The notes under the pieces: model-generated | Databases searched by the model: none | The model's input: the letters and a program-made list of their open reading frames with translations, nothing else | Told to the model about the DNA's origin: nothing | Part shown: positions 19,049 through 27,933 of the stretch, one piece after another | Position numbering within the stretch: position 1 is the stretch's first letter | Layout of the letters: the number at the start of each line of letters is the position of its first letter | Program-made: the position numbers and the translations under genes | Assembly (NCBI RefSeq): GCF_023204875.1 | Contig: NZ_CP096247.1 | Coordinates: 1,922,001 to 1,986,000 of the forward strand | Direction of reading: 5' to 3' | DNA length: 64,000 bases | From: Prevotella sp. E15-22 | GTDB taxonomy: Bacteria > Bacteroidota > Bacteroidia > Bacteroidales > Bacteroidaceae

Positions 19049-19080
19049 TTTGTCGTTTCAGACTTTTTTCGTACCTTTGC
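19049..19080 (+). promoter_or_regulatory. -33/-7 promoter for the trimodular pectinase
   Basis: TTTG at 19049-19052 and TACCTTTGC at 19072-19080 have exactly 19 bases between them, a textbook Bacteroidota promoter. A 43-base leader follows. Confidence 0.78.
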
Positions 19081-19123
19081 GCCACATATAGAAATACTGA
19101 AGCTAAAACAGAAAACTGGAAAT

Positions 19124-22100
19124 ATGCGCCTAAAAGCCCTTATACCAATACTTCTTATGCTGTGCCCGCATCTTTGCACAGCTATTGAATGGAACGAGCG
19201 TAAGTATCACGAAATAGAGTTGAGCATTCAGCTACCGCAGTTTGGCAAAAACGCCTACGATGTAACAACATTTGGTGCCAAGCCCACTATTACCCCTGAA
19301 GCCAATCAAAAAGCCATTCAAAATGCTATAGACCAATGCTCTACGAAAGGCGGTGGACGAGTAATTATCCCTTCAGGAGTAACACTTACCACAGGAGCTA
19401 TTCATCTGAAAAGCCACGTCAACTTAGTCGTTGAGAAAGGGGCCACACTAAGATTTGCTTTTAATCCACAACTATACCCCATCGTCGAAACATCATGGGA
19501 AGGTATAGACTGCTATAATCTGTCACCATGCATCTACGCTTTCCAGCAAACAGACATTGCAATTACAGGTAATGGAACAATCGACGGAAATGGATCACGA
19601 CAGACATGGTGGCCGTGGTGTGGTGCCAGTAAGTTCGGATGGAAAGAAGGAATGACAAATCAAAAGACAGAAGCAAGGCCTCGACTACTAAAAAACGGTG
19701 AAGACGGTGTGCCAATGATTGACGACAAAGGCCAGCGTATAAAGAGTCGTATATTTGGACCTAACGATGGTCTGCGCCCACAACTCATTGGTATAAACCA
19801 GTGTCAACGCATACTAATTGAAAACGTCACACTGCTCGACTCGCCTTTTTGGGTAATCCATCCTTTAAAGTCGGAAGATATAACGGTACGCGGTGTCCAT
19901 ATCAATAACGACGGGCCTAATGGTGATGGATGCGATCCAGAGTCATGCAATAGAGTCCTGATAGAAAGCTGCTATTTCAACACAGGCGATGACTGTATTG
20001 CCATCAAAAGCGGACGAAACCGCGATGGACGCGAGCGGGCTATGGCATCACAGAACATTATCATAAGAAACTGTGAGATGAAGAACGGCCATGGTGGTGT
20101 TGTCATCGGCTCGGAAATTAGCGGTGGTGCTAGAAACATCTTCGCTCACGACTGCGTGATGGACTCACCCAACCTCGAACGCGTGCTAAGAATTAAGACG
20201 AACTCATGTCGTGGAGGTGTCATCGAGAACATTTATATTCGTGACATTAGCGTAGGTCAATGCGACGAGTCGGTAATGAAAATCAATCTGAATTACGAGC
20301 CTCACGAGGTATGTTGCCGAGGCTTTTATCCCATGGTAAAAAACATTTTGATGGAACGAGTGACCTGCAAGAAGTCACGCTATGGTGTGCAAATCATTGG
20401 GCTCAACGAAGATACTTTTGTAAAAGACATCACAATAAGAGACAGCCACTTTAGCGGCGTTCAACAAGGTAATACTATTACTGGTAAGACATCAAATATC
20501 AACTTCGACCAACTCTATATCAACGGCAGTCTTGCGCTGACTCAAATGCCCTACAAGCACTATTCCGAATGGATGACATACTCCGAAATGGCTCGAACCC
20601 CGAAATCTTTTCTTCTGGACTTTTCAAAACGGCCAAAATGGTCGTATGTAATGGGCATCGAACTAGAAGCTATGTTCGATACATATCTGCACTATGGCGG
20701 ACAGGACATCATGAACTACTGTCAGCAATACATCGACACAATGATTAACCGGAAGGGTTACATCCGTGACTACAAACAAAAGGACTACAACTTAGACAAT
20801 ATTCGTACGGGCCATTTCGTGGCCCGTCTCTATACTCAGGCTCCTGAGACGAAAAAGCTGAAAGCCATACGTATACTGATGAACCAACTGGAGCAGCAAC
20901 CACGCACAAAGAACGACAGTATCTATTGGCATAAAGCCATCTATGCACATCAAGTATGGCTCGATGGCATTTTCATGGGCCTCCCCTTTCGTTGTCTAAC
21001 GGCATCGATCGTCAACAAAAAGAAAAATACAATCAAGATTTACGATGATGCTGTAAACCAACTCATCAAGACTTATGAACGAACATTGGATAATCGGACC
21101 GGTCTAAACCGTCATGCCTTTGACGAGACAAAGAAGATATTTTGGGCAAATGCAGAAACAGGACAGAGTCAACACTGCTGGGGGCGCGCGCAAGGCTGGT
21201 ACACAATGGCTTTGATTGAGATTCTAGATGCACTCCCCAAAGACTACGCCCGACGCCAAGAGGTAGTAGCACTTCTAAAAAAAGACTTGGCAGCAATTGT
21301 AAAATGGCAAGACAAACAATCAGGCTTATGGTATCAGGTAATGGATGCCCCCAACCGCGAGGGCAACTATCTAGAAAGTACATGTTCCTGTATGTTTTCC
21401 TATGCATTGCTCAAAGCTTATCGTATGGGTTATGTAGGCACGGCATATCGCGAGGCTGGCATTAAAGCCTACCGTGGCATCACAAGTCATTTCCTTCGCA
21501 TTGATGAAGACAAGAACTTGTCACTGACTCATTGCTGTTCCGTTGCCGGATTAGGCCCTGACAACAACCGCAGACGTGATGGAAGCTTTGAATATTATCT
21601 ATCTGAACCACAACGAGATAACGACGCGAAAGGAATAGGACCATTCATCTGGGCATCATTAGAAATGGAGAAAATGGGCTATACCACCGACAATGTGATG
21701 CAGCCCATTAATCGACAAGAAGTAACCGAACGCCACAACCCCATCATTACCCAGATTGATCCTTTATCATCGCTCACTGTTGGCAATGGCCATATAGCCA
21801 CAACTGTAGACGTAACAGGCATGCAATCATTCTACGACGACTACGAGAACGGAATTCCTCTAACCACAATGAGCGACTGGGGATGGCATTCATTTTCAAA
21901 CACATTAAGATTGAAACGCGAGGAGAGCGAAAAGACATTCAACTTGGGACACGGTCACGACGAGGTGTATGCCATAGAATACAAAAATGAGGAGGATGGA
22001 CGCAGGAAGGCTGCAACAGCCTATTATCGTGCGAACCCACATCGTCTGAATCTGGGAGTTATCGGACTTATATTAAAAAACAAGAGCAACCTTCAAATCA

Positions 22101-23827
22101 CGCCATACGAATTATCCGACATTTATCAAGAATTGAAGTTATATGATGGCATCATCGAATCGAAGTATAAGGCCGATGGTGTGTCTGTAGAGGTTACTAC
22201 TGCCGCTCTACAGAACAAAGATGCTGTTATTTATCGCATCAAGACACCTCTATTGAAAGACGGACGTGCCCTGGTTAGCATCCGATTTCCCTACCCCACG
22301 GGCAAACATTCCGATGGCGCAGCCGACTGGGACAAGCCATCATTACATGCCTCACGCATCGTTAGTCAGACAACAAACTCTGCAATTATTGAGCATGTAA
22401 TAGACACCACACGATATTTCCTACAACTATCATGGACTGGACAGGCCTATATCAACAATACGAAACCACACGAATACCTACTGACTTCCTCTAACGATGT
22501 TCTGACAATGAAGGCCGAATACACGCAACATATTCCCGCAGAAGCCCCAGTTTTTGCTTTCGAACAGGAACTGGCAAGTGTACGAAAGGCATGGAACACA
22601 TGGTGGAAGCAAGGAGGCTTTGTTGACTTCTCGGCCTGTACCGATTCAAGAGCCAAGGAACTGGAACGCCGCGTAATACTATCGCAATACCTCACACAGG
22701 TGAACTGCGCCAATGCACTGCCTCCGCAGGAAACAGGTCTTACCTACAACTCATGGTTTGGTCGCCCACACTTGGAGATGACGTGGTGGCATATGGTCGA
22801 TTTCACTCTGTGGAACAGGCCCGAAGTTATGAAAACGGTTATGAACTGGTACGACATATCAGCCGCTCAGGAGGCCAGAGACATTTCAAAGCGTCAAGGT
22901 TTCAACGGTCTGCGCTGGATGAAGATGACCGATCCGTGGGCAGGCGAGGCGCCATCAAATGTGGGCAGTTTCCTCATTTGGCAGCAACCACATTATATAT
23001 ATATGGCAGAAGAACTCTATCGAGCCACCCCCACACAAGAAACTCTCAACAAATATGCTGCACTAGTAGAGGAAACGGCACAATTTATGGCCGACTTTGT
23101 GAGTAGCCGTAGACGATGTAAGAATGTAATTCCTCTTTTGCCACTTGAACGATTCTGGACCGAATACCACCTTAAGGGATTTACAGCTATGCAGGAAAGC
23201 ATTTCAAAGGACATAGCCTACAATCAGCCCTTTGAACTAGCCTATTGGCATTACGGTCTCAACAAAGCTAACGAATGGCGTGAGCGTTTAGGAAAAGAGC
23301 GTAACAAACAATGGGACGACATCGCCGCCCATCTATCGCCACTTCCTATGCAAGACGGCATCTATACAGCAGGCATCCCCCTCAGCACCGCCCTCGACAA
23401 AGAGAAAAGTCATAGCGACCATCCCGCCGTTCTTGGTCCTTTCGCTATTCTACCCTCCTCATATTTAACCAACGACAGCGTTACCGCCCGCAAAACCCTT
23501 GCATGGGTAATGGATAATTGGAACTGGCCATCGGCATGGGGTTGGGATTTCGGAATGACAGCAATGGCGGCTGCACGACAAGGAGAACCCGAAACAGCCA
23601 TTCAAGCCCTACTGATGGATGTTCAGAAAAACACTTACCTTAAGAATGGGCATAACTATCAAACAGCCGACAGGCTGAGACTATATCTCCCAGGCAACGG
23701 TGCATTGCTTACAGCTGTAGCAATGATGTGCGCCGGATGGGAGGGATGTCCCAATGTGAGCAACCCAGGTTTTCCGCAAGACGGCACCTGGAACGTGCGA
23801 TGGGAAGGGCTAAACAGAATGCAATAA
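19124..23827 (+). CDS. Secreted trimodular pectinase: GH28 + GH105 + C-terminal six-hairpin-like domain
   Basis: A 1567-residue exported protein (signal peptide ends near LCTA, residue 22). Residues about 35-470 form a GH28 polygalacturonase-type beta-helix. Visible active-site elements are NDGPNGDGCD near 262-271, NTGDDCIAIKSG near 285-296 (Asp pair), GHGGVVIGSE near 322-331 and RIKTN near 356. Residues about 490-845 match GH105 unsaturated galacturonyl/rhamnogalacturonyl hydrolases: HQVWLDGIFMG near 606-616 with the candidate catalytic Asp, and WGRAQGWYTMAL near 685-696. Residues about 865-1567 form a third domain with WQQPHYIYMAEELY and LPGNGALLTAVAMM, resembling (alpha/alpha)6 glycosidases but not assigned to a family. 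It probably cuts pectin and trims the ends in one polypeptide. No SusC/SusD genes lie next to it. Confidence 0.87.
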   Translation: MRLKALIPILLMLCPHLCTAIEWNERKYHEIELSIQLPQFGKNAYDVTTFGAKPTITPEANQKAIQNAIDQCSTKGGGRVIIPSGVTLTTGAIHLKSHVNLVVEKGATLRFAFNPQLYPIVETSWEGIDCYNLSPCIYAFQQTDIAITGNGTIDGNGSRQTWWPWCGASKFGWKEGMTNQKTEARPRLLKNGEDGVPMIDDKGQRIKSRIFGPNDGLRPQLIGINQCQRILIENVTLLDSPFWVIHPLKSEDITVRGVHINNDGPNGDGCDPESCNRVLIESCYFNTGDDCIAIKSGRNRDGRERAMASQNIIIRNCEMKNGHGGVVIGSEISGGARNIFAHDCVMDSPNLERVLRIKTNSCRGGVIENIYIRDISVGQCDESVMKINLNYEPHEVCCRGFYPMVKNILMERVTCKKSRYGVQIIGLNEDTFVKDITIRDSHFSGVQQGNTITGKTSNINFDQLYINGSLALTQMPYKHYSEWMTYSEMARTPKSFLLDFSKRPKWSYVMGIELEAMFDTYLHYGGQDIMNYCQQYIDTMINRKGYIRDYKQKDYNLDNIRTGHFVARLYTQAPETKKLKAIRILMNQLEQQPRTKNDSIYWHKAIYAHQVWLDGIFMGLPFRCLTASIVNKKKNTIKIYDDAVNQLIKTYERTLDNRTGLNRHAFDETKKIFWANAETGQSQHCWGRAQGWYTMALIEILDALPKDYARRQEVVALLKKDLAAIVKWQDKQSGLWYQVMDAPNREGNYLESTCSCMFSYALLKAYRMGYVGTAYREAGIKAYRGITSHFLRIDEDKNLSLTHCCSVAGLGPDNNRRRDGSFEYYLSEPQRDNDAKGIGPFIWASLEMEKMGYTTDNVMQPINRQEVTERHNPIITQIDPLSSLTVGNGHIATTVDVTGMQSFYDDYENGIPLTTMSDWGWHSFSNTLRLKREESEKTFNLGHGHDEVYAIEYKNEEDGRRKAATAYYRANPHRLNLGVIGLILKNKSNLQITPYELSDIYQELKLYDGIIESKYKADGVSVEVTTAALQNKDAVIYRIKTPLLKDGRALVSIRFPYPTGKHSDGAADWDKPSLHASRIVSQTTNSAIIEHVIDTTRYFLQLSWTGQAYINNTKPHEYLLTSSNDVLTMKAEYTQHIPAEAPVFAFEQELASVRKAWNTWWKQGGFVDFSACTDSRAKELERRVILSQYLTQVNCANALPPQETGLTYNSWFGRPHLEMTWWHMVDFTLWNRPEVMKTVMNWYDISAAQEARDISKRQGFNGLRWMKMTDPWAGEAPSNVGSFLIWQQPHYIYMAEELYRATPTQETLNKYAALVEETAQFMADFVSSRRRCKNVIPLLPLERFWTEYHLKGFTAMQESISKDIAYNQPFELAYWHYGLNKANEWRERLGKERNKQWDDIAAHLSPLPMQDGIYTAGIPLSTALDKEKSHSDHPAVLGPFAILPSSYLTNDSVTARKTLAWVMDNWNWPSAWGWDFGMTAMAAARQGEPETAIQALLMDVQKNTYLKNGHNYQTADRLRLYLPGNGALLTAVAMMCAGWEGCPNVSNPGFPQDGTWNVRWEGLNRMQ

Positions 23828-23843
23828 AAAGAGACACACTAGA

Positions 23844-23891
23844 AAAAAGCGAAAACGAGGAAGCAATCAGTCTTCCTCGTTTTCGCTTTTT
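23844..23891. terminator. Bidirectional terminator between pectinase and TRIC genes
   Basis: Twenty-base complementary arms (23844-23863 and 23872-23891) around an eight-base loop, A-rich on the left and T-rich on the right. The right arm contains the last codons of the minus-strand channel gene. Confidence 0.88.
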
Positions 23892-24493
23892 AATATCGGC
23901 AATGCAATATGGTATCGCACAGCCAGCAATCGGATAACACACGTCACCACAAAGCTCAGAATAGCCGTGACGCCCACCGACATGCCCAATTCTATACCTA
24001 TCCAATAGGCCAAGCCACCAAGGACGCAGGCCATTGCATAAATCTCCTTATGGAATATTACAGGCTCGTTGTTTAGCAACACATCACGAATAACACCACC
24101 TGCGGCACCCGTGATGCAACCCATTATGATAGCCACCCAAAAAGCCTGACCAGCATCAAGGCTGCGCTGAATACCTGCGATTGTGAAGAGCGCCAAACCG
24201 AAAGTATCGAACACGAACCACGCATTCTTCAATGGTTCCAGCCATCGTCTTAAGAATACAACGGTCAGCAAAGCCACTGCCGTACATATCATATAAATAG
24301 GTGTAGTCATCCAAAAGATGGGCACATCAAGGATGACATCACGAATAGTACCACCACCAATAGCCACAGCAATACCACAGACATAGCCGCCAAACCAGTC
24401 AAAATGCTTGGCAGCAGCATGACGTATGCCCGAGATGGCAAAGGCAAAAGTACCCAGCAACTCAATTATTTTTATTATGATATCTTGATTCAT
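23867..24493 (-). CDS. TRIC / UPF0126 family membrane channel
   Basis: A 208-residue inner-membrane protein with seven predicted hydrophobic segments. It has two repeated glycine-rich modules, each starting with a helix like TFAFAISGIRHA (about 14-25) and LALFTIAGIQRS (about 99-110). This duplicated architecture is the hallmark of prokaryotic trimeric intracellular cation (TRIC) channels, formerly UPF0126/YicG. Family members conduct K+ or other monovalent cations; the physiological role here is unknown. It lies 55 bases after rarA in the same direction and may be co-transcribed. Its last codons form half of the terminator stem. Confidence 0.88.
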   Translation of the reverse strand: MNQDIIIKIIELLGTFAFAISGIRHAAAKHFDWFGGYVCGIAVAIGGGTIRDVILDVPIFWMTTPIYMICTAVALLTVVFLRRWLEPLKNAWFVFDTFGLALFTIAGIQRSLDAGQAFWVAIIMGCITGAAGGVIRDVLLNNEPVIFHKEIYAMACVLGGLAYWIGIELGMSVGVTAILSFVVTCVIRLLAVRYHIALPILKSENEED

Positions 24494-24548
24494 TCTCGTT
24501 ATTTATCTCATTTTGCATTCGCATCATTGCGACATATCCAACAGTCAG

Positions 24549-25820
24549 CTACTCCTCGAAACGTTTTCCCCAGTAGTTCACCATGCGCTGCCACAATTTC
24601 TCCTCCTGTGGATTGTGCTGCCCATGCCACAAGCGTTTGTCTTGCAGTTCATCAGGCATATATTGCTGAGGTGTGAAATGCCCAGGATAGTCGTGCGGAT
24701 ACATATAGCCATCGTGATAACCCAGTTCCTTCATCAACTGAGTGGGTGCATTGCGTATAGGCAGCGGCACCGGCTGATTGCCCGTCTCACGAACCAAAGC
24801 AAGAGCAGCATCGATACCCAGATAAGCCGAGTTGCTCTTTGGCGAAGTAGCCAAATACACAGCACATTCAGCCAAAGCGATGCGAGCCTCAGGCCAACCA
24901 ATCTTCATCACCGTATCAAAGGCAGCGTTTGCCAATAGCAAAGCATTAGGATTTGCCAGTCCTATGTCCTCAGAAGCAGAAATAACCATACGGCGAGCAA
25001 TGAACTGCGGATCCTCTCCACCCTCAATCATGCGAGCCATCCAATAGAGAGCCGCATCAGGATCAGATCCACGAATACTCTTGATAAAGGCCGAGATGAT
25101 ATCATAATGCATCTCCCCATCCTTGTCGTAAGCCAGAGGATTCTGCTGCAGGCGAGCCACCACCAATTCATCAGTGATAACCACATCACCACTCTCCGAC
25201 TCAACCACCAGTTCTAGGATATTCAGTAACTTACGAGCATCGCCACCACTATAACGCAGCAATGCATCCGTCTCTTTCAGTTCAATACGCCTTTCGCGCA
25301 GTACCACATCCTTCGTAATAGCACGCTCCAACAACTTCAGCAGGTCGTCTTTTTCTAGCGACTTCAATACATAGAGTTGACAGCGCGATAGCAAAGGTCT
25401 GATAACCTCGAACGAGGGATTCTCGGTTGTAGCACCTATCAACGTCACTATGCCACGCTCCACGGCCCCCAGCAATGAGTCCTGCTGAGACTTTGAGAAG
25501 CGATGAATCTCGTCGATAAACAAGATGGGCGAAGCCTCATTGAAGAACCGCCCCTTCTGGGCCTTCTCAATGACATCGCGCACATCCTTAACGCCACTGG
25601 TTACAGCAGAGAGCGTGTAGAAAGGTGTCTCCAGTTTATGAGCAATAATCTGAGCAAGCGTTGTTTTGCCAACCCCCGGAGGTCCCCAAAGAATAAAAGA
25701 AGAGATGCGCCCCGAGTCAATCATCCTACGGAGCACAGCCCCCTCGCCAACCAAATGCTGCTGACCAATATAATCATCCAGCGTGCGAGGTCTTAGTCTT
25801 TCTGCTAACGGTTCAGCCAT
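24549..25820 (-). CDS. rarA: Replication-associated recombination protein A (MgsA/RarA AAA ATPase)
   Basis: A 423-residue clamp-loader-like AAA+ ATPase acting at stalled replication forks. Walker A is GPPGVGKTT at residues 46-53 and Walker B is ILFIDEIHRF near 101-110. The sensor 1 region is GATTENPSFE near 128-137, and the C-terminal MgsA domain ends in HDGYMYPHDYPGHF, conserved in the family. The frame is open to 25865, but MAEPLAERLRP is the family N-terminus and the upstream part covers the promoter. The ATG is 9 bases from the -7 box, so the mRNA is nearly or fully leaderless. It is divergent from the acidic protein gene. Confidence 0.95.
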   Translation of the reverse strand: MAEPLAERLRPRTLDDYIGQQHLVGEGAVLRRMIDSGRISSFILWGPPGVGKTTLAQIIAHKLETPFYTLSAVTSGVKDVRDVIEKAQKGRFFNEASPILFIDEIHRFSKSQQDSLLGAVERGIVTLIGATTENPSFEVIRPLLSRCQLYVLKSLEKDDLLKLLERAITKDVVLRERRIELKETDALLRYSGGDARKLLNILELVVESESGDVVITDELVVARLQQNPLAYDKDGEMHYDIISAFIKSIRGSDPDAALYWMARMIEGGEDPQFIARRMVISASEDIGLANPNALLLANAAFDTVMKIGWPEARIALAECAVYLATSPKSNSAYLGIDAALALVRETGNQPVPLPIRNAPTQLMKELGYHDGYMYPHDYPGHFTPQQYMPDELQDKRLWHGQHNPQEEKLWQRMVNYWGKRFEE

Positions 25821-25829
25821 ATTTTTGTC

Positions 25830-25838
25830 GCAAAGGTA
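25830..25838 (-). promoter_or_regulatory. -7 box for rarA
   Basis: Reverse-strand TACCTTTGC, 9 bases upstream of the rarA ATG, leaving at most a few bases of leader. Confidence 0.68.
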
Positions 25839-25882
25839 CAAAAAAAATCGGAATTCATAATTCAACTTTCACAATAATTTTA

Positions 25883-25891
25883 TATCTTTGC
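25883..25891 (+). promoter_or_regulatory. -7 box for the acidic protein gene
   Basis: TATCTTTGC, 30 bases before the ATG at 25922. With the rarA box it makes a divergent promoter pair about 45 bases apart. Confidence 0.65.
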
Positions 25892-25921
25892 AACCATAAA
25901 CTACAAAAGAATCAAATATTT

Positions 25922-26728
25922 ATGGAGAAACAGTCTGAAAAAAAAGCACTTACACTCAAAACCCTTACTAAGAGTAGTGTATGGGACGTTCAGGAGAACG
26001 ATATCTTCCGTATGTGGGAAGGCGCAGACAAGGACGCAGACATCAAAGACAATGTACGCCGTTATGTCGACATTATTCGCTCGGCCTTCATGATTGAAGA
26101 GGTAACCAGCGACCAGCCTATTATCATTACGAAATACGAGAAGCAGGGCTACAAGGTAGGACAAGTGAAACTGGACGAGAACAAGCACATCACTTGGGCC
26201 ATCAAGAAGCGCCCCATCATGCGAGTGACAGACCTGACCTACGAGAACATTCGCCATATCAGTGCTGCCAAACTCATTGAGGTGCTCGACCGTAACTTCG
26301 GTGGTGGCTGGGACTCACTGTCGCAGAGTATCAAGGATATCATCGAGAGTGGTTTCGACATCTCTACCACTACTCTGCCCCAGGATCGTCTGCACAAGAA
26401 GGGAGGCCTTTATGAAAAGAAGGTGGAAGACGGTTTTGAGGTACTCGAAGTAGCTAAAGGCAGTTGGGTGGAAGCCATCTTTGCCAAGGTGAAGCCTGAG
26501 GCCGAGAAGCCCCGCATGAAGTTTGCTTCGGCCATGAACGACGAAGAGGACGAGGATGCCGACGTAGAGATTGAGGACAACTACAACAAGCCCGACGAGG
26601 ACGATGTAGAGATTGAGGATCCCAATGACGACGATATCAACGAGGACAACTACTCAACGATGATGGATTTGGGCAGCGGAGATCCCGATGAAGAGGCCGA
26701 AGGATTGGCCGACTACGGAGAAGAGTAA
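25922..26728 (+). CDS. Conserved hypothetical protein with highly acidic C-terminal tail
   Basis: A 268-residue cytoplasmic protein that I do not recognise as a named family. No signal peptide or membrane segment. Residues about 10-205 are a mixed globular region with Lys/Glu-rich helices (e.g. ENIRHISAAKLIEVLDRNFG near 110-129). From about residue 207 the chain is dominated by Asp and Glu (DEEDEDADVEIEDNYNKPDE and similar), with DDVEIEDPNDDDINED repeating the same pattern. The tail could bind basic proteins, DNA-binding proteins or divalent metals; that is inference. It has its own promoter and is followed by two strong hairpins. It is probably a single-gene unit. Confidence 0.8.
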   Translation: MEKQSEKKALTLKTLTKSSVWDVQENDIFRMWEGADKDADIKDNVRRYVDIIRSAFMIEEVTSDQPIIITKYEKQGYKVGQVKLDENKHITWAIKKRPIMRVTDLTYENIRHISAAKLIEVLDRNFGGGWDSLSQSIKDIIESGFDISTTTLPQDRLHKKGGLYEKKVEDGFEVLEVAKGSWVEAIFAKVKPEAEKPRMKFASAMNDEEDEDADVEIEDNYNKPDEDDVEIEDPNDDDINEDNYSTMMDLGSGDPDEEAEGLADYGEE

Positions 26729-26731
26729 TAG

Positions 26732-26768
26732 AAAGTGCCATACTTACGAGTCGTAAGTATGGCACTTT
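26732..26768. repeat. Perfect 37-base palindrome, TTAC/GTAA hairpin family
   Basis: Arms 26732-26749 and 26751-26768 are perfectly complementary around a single centre base, giving a stem closed as TTAC-GAGTC-GTAA. A T-run follows on the plus strand. It may serve as a bidirectional terminator between the acidic protein gene and maf. Confidence 0.75.
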
Positions 26769-26776
26769 TAATATAT

Positions 26777-26811
26777 AAATATGGCATTTACGACTGGTAA
26801 ATGCCATATTT
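26777..26811. repeat. Second hairpin of the TTAC/GTAA family, also terminator-like
   Basis: Fifteen-base perfect arms (26777-26791 and 26797-26811) around the loop GACTG, with TATTTTTT after it. It sits eight bases from the previous palindrome and just beyond the maf stop. Confidence 0.75.
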
Positions 26812-26816
26812 ATTTT

Positions 26817-27401
26817 TTAGAACGCAGTTGTCAGCTCGTTGTAGATACGCTGAACGGGCAAGCCCATCACATTAAAGTAACTGCCATTGAGACCGGTGAC
26901 ACCCACATAACCAATCCATTCCTGAATACCATAGGCACCTGCTTTATCGAATGGACGATAAGTACGGATGTAATAGTCAATCTCTTCGTCAGTGAGTTGC
27001 TTAAAGGTGACGTCGGTAGTCACCGAAAATGCCCGTTGTTTGTCTGTGGTGGTCAGGCAAACACCCGTAATTACCTGATGAGTCCTACCACTTAATTTAT
27101 GGAGCATACGCCGAGCATCGTCAGCATCAACAGGCTTTCCCATCACCTCATCGCCAGCAACAACGATGGTGTCGGCCGTAATAATCAAATCGGTCTGCTC
27201 CATCAGTTCACGATAAGCATCGGCCTTCTCCTTCGCAATATACTCAGCAATCTGAGCCACAGGTAAGTCTGCAGGATAATTCTCCTCAATATCGGGCAGC
27301 ACCTTCACCTCGTATTTGATTCCAAGTCCGCCCAACAATTCACGGCGGCGCGGCGAGTTGCTGGCCAGAATAATATGATATTTCTCTAAATTCTCAAACA
27401 T
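26817..27401 (-). CDS. maf: Maf-family nucleoside triphosphate pyrophosphatase
   Basis: A 194-residue cytoplasmic house-cleaning pyrophosphatase, probably of the YhdE type acting on dTTP/UTP. The N-terminal motif ASNSPRRRELL lies at residues 12-22. ITADTIVV near 78-85 carries the conserved Asp, and GKPVDADDA follows near 92. GAYGIQEWIG near 154-163 is the family C-terminal motif. MFENLEKYHIILASN is preferred over an upstream MAGKYEIT start (27425), which would overlap kdsC by 11 bases. It is the last gene of a four-gene overlapping minus-strand operon. Confidence 0.93.
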   Translation of the reverse strand: MFENLEKYHIILASNSPRRRELLGGLGIKYEVKVLPDIEENYPADLPVAQIAEYIAKEKADAYRELMEQTDLIITADTIVVAGDEVMGKPVDADDARRMLHKLSGRTHQVITGVCLTTTDKQRAFSVTTDVTFKQLTDEEIDYYIRTYRPFDKAGAYGIQEWIGYVGVTGLNGSYFNVMGLPVQRIYNELTTAF

Positions 27402-27414
27402 TGTTATTTCGTAT

Positions 27415-27933
27415 TTACCAGCCAAAGGCCTTTTCGTTCATCAGCCACTTACCCTGAGCACGCAACACCTGCTCAACAACATCACGACCACAGCCATAAC
27501 CGCCTCGGCGATCACTCACATAGATACTGGCTTCACGAACTTCGGTGCAAGCATCCTGTGGACAAACGGGACAGCCTACGCGCTGCATCACCTGCAAATC
27601 AGGAATATCATCGCCCATATACATCACTTCGTCTGCCTTCAGTCCGTACTTTTCAAGGAAAGCCTCATAAGTTTTAATCTTTACGGCACATCCCACAAAT
27701 ACATCTTTCACACCAAGTCCTTCGTAACGCACACGGACAGAATCGACATTAGCACCCGTCATAATGGCGATATGGAGCCCCATCTTCACAGCCAACTGAA
27801 TGGCATAACCATCCTTAATATTCACCGTGCGCATTGGCAGTCCATCGGGAGCCAGCGTAATAGTCTCGGCAGAAAGTACACCATCAATATCAAAGATAAT
27901 GGCTTTAATCTTCTTTAAATCGTAATTAATCAT
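27415..27933 (-). CDS. kdsC: 3-deoxy-D-manno-octulosonate 8-phosphate phosphatase
   Basis: Removes phosphate from KDO-8-P in the KDO pathway for lipopolysaccharide core. A 172-residue HAD protein of the C0 (no cap) YrbI type. [10 protein letters not shown] near residues 14-23 has the nucleophile Asp and the acid/base Asp. IMTGA near 57-61 is motif II, and [12 protein letters not shown] near 105-116 the metal-binding motif. [20 protein letters not shown] near 143-162 is the typical KdsC tail. It overlaps the DUF2520 gene by 8 bases. The partner enzyme gene kdsB is at 42.6 kb in this window. Confidence 0.93.
   Translation of the reverse strand: MINYDLKKIKAIIFDIDGVLSAETITLAPDGLPMRTVNIKDGYAIQLAVKMGLHIAIMTGANVDSVRVRYEGLGVKDVFVGCAVKIKTYEAFLEKYGLKADEVMYMGDDIPDLQVMQRVGCPVCPQDACTEVREASIYVSDRRGGYGCGRDVVEQVLRAQGKWLMNEKAFGW

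Noticed and set aside
26731..26811. Possible CRISPR-like repeat pair
   Set aside because: Only two hairpins of differing sequence, no regular spacers, and no cas genes.
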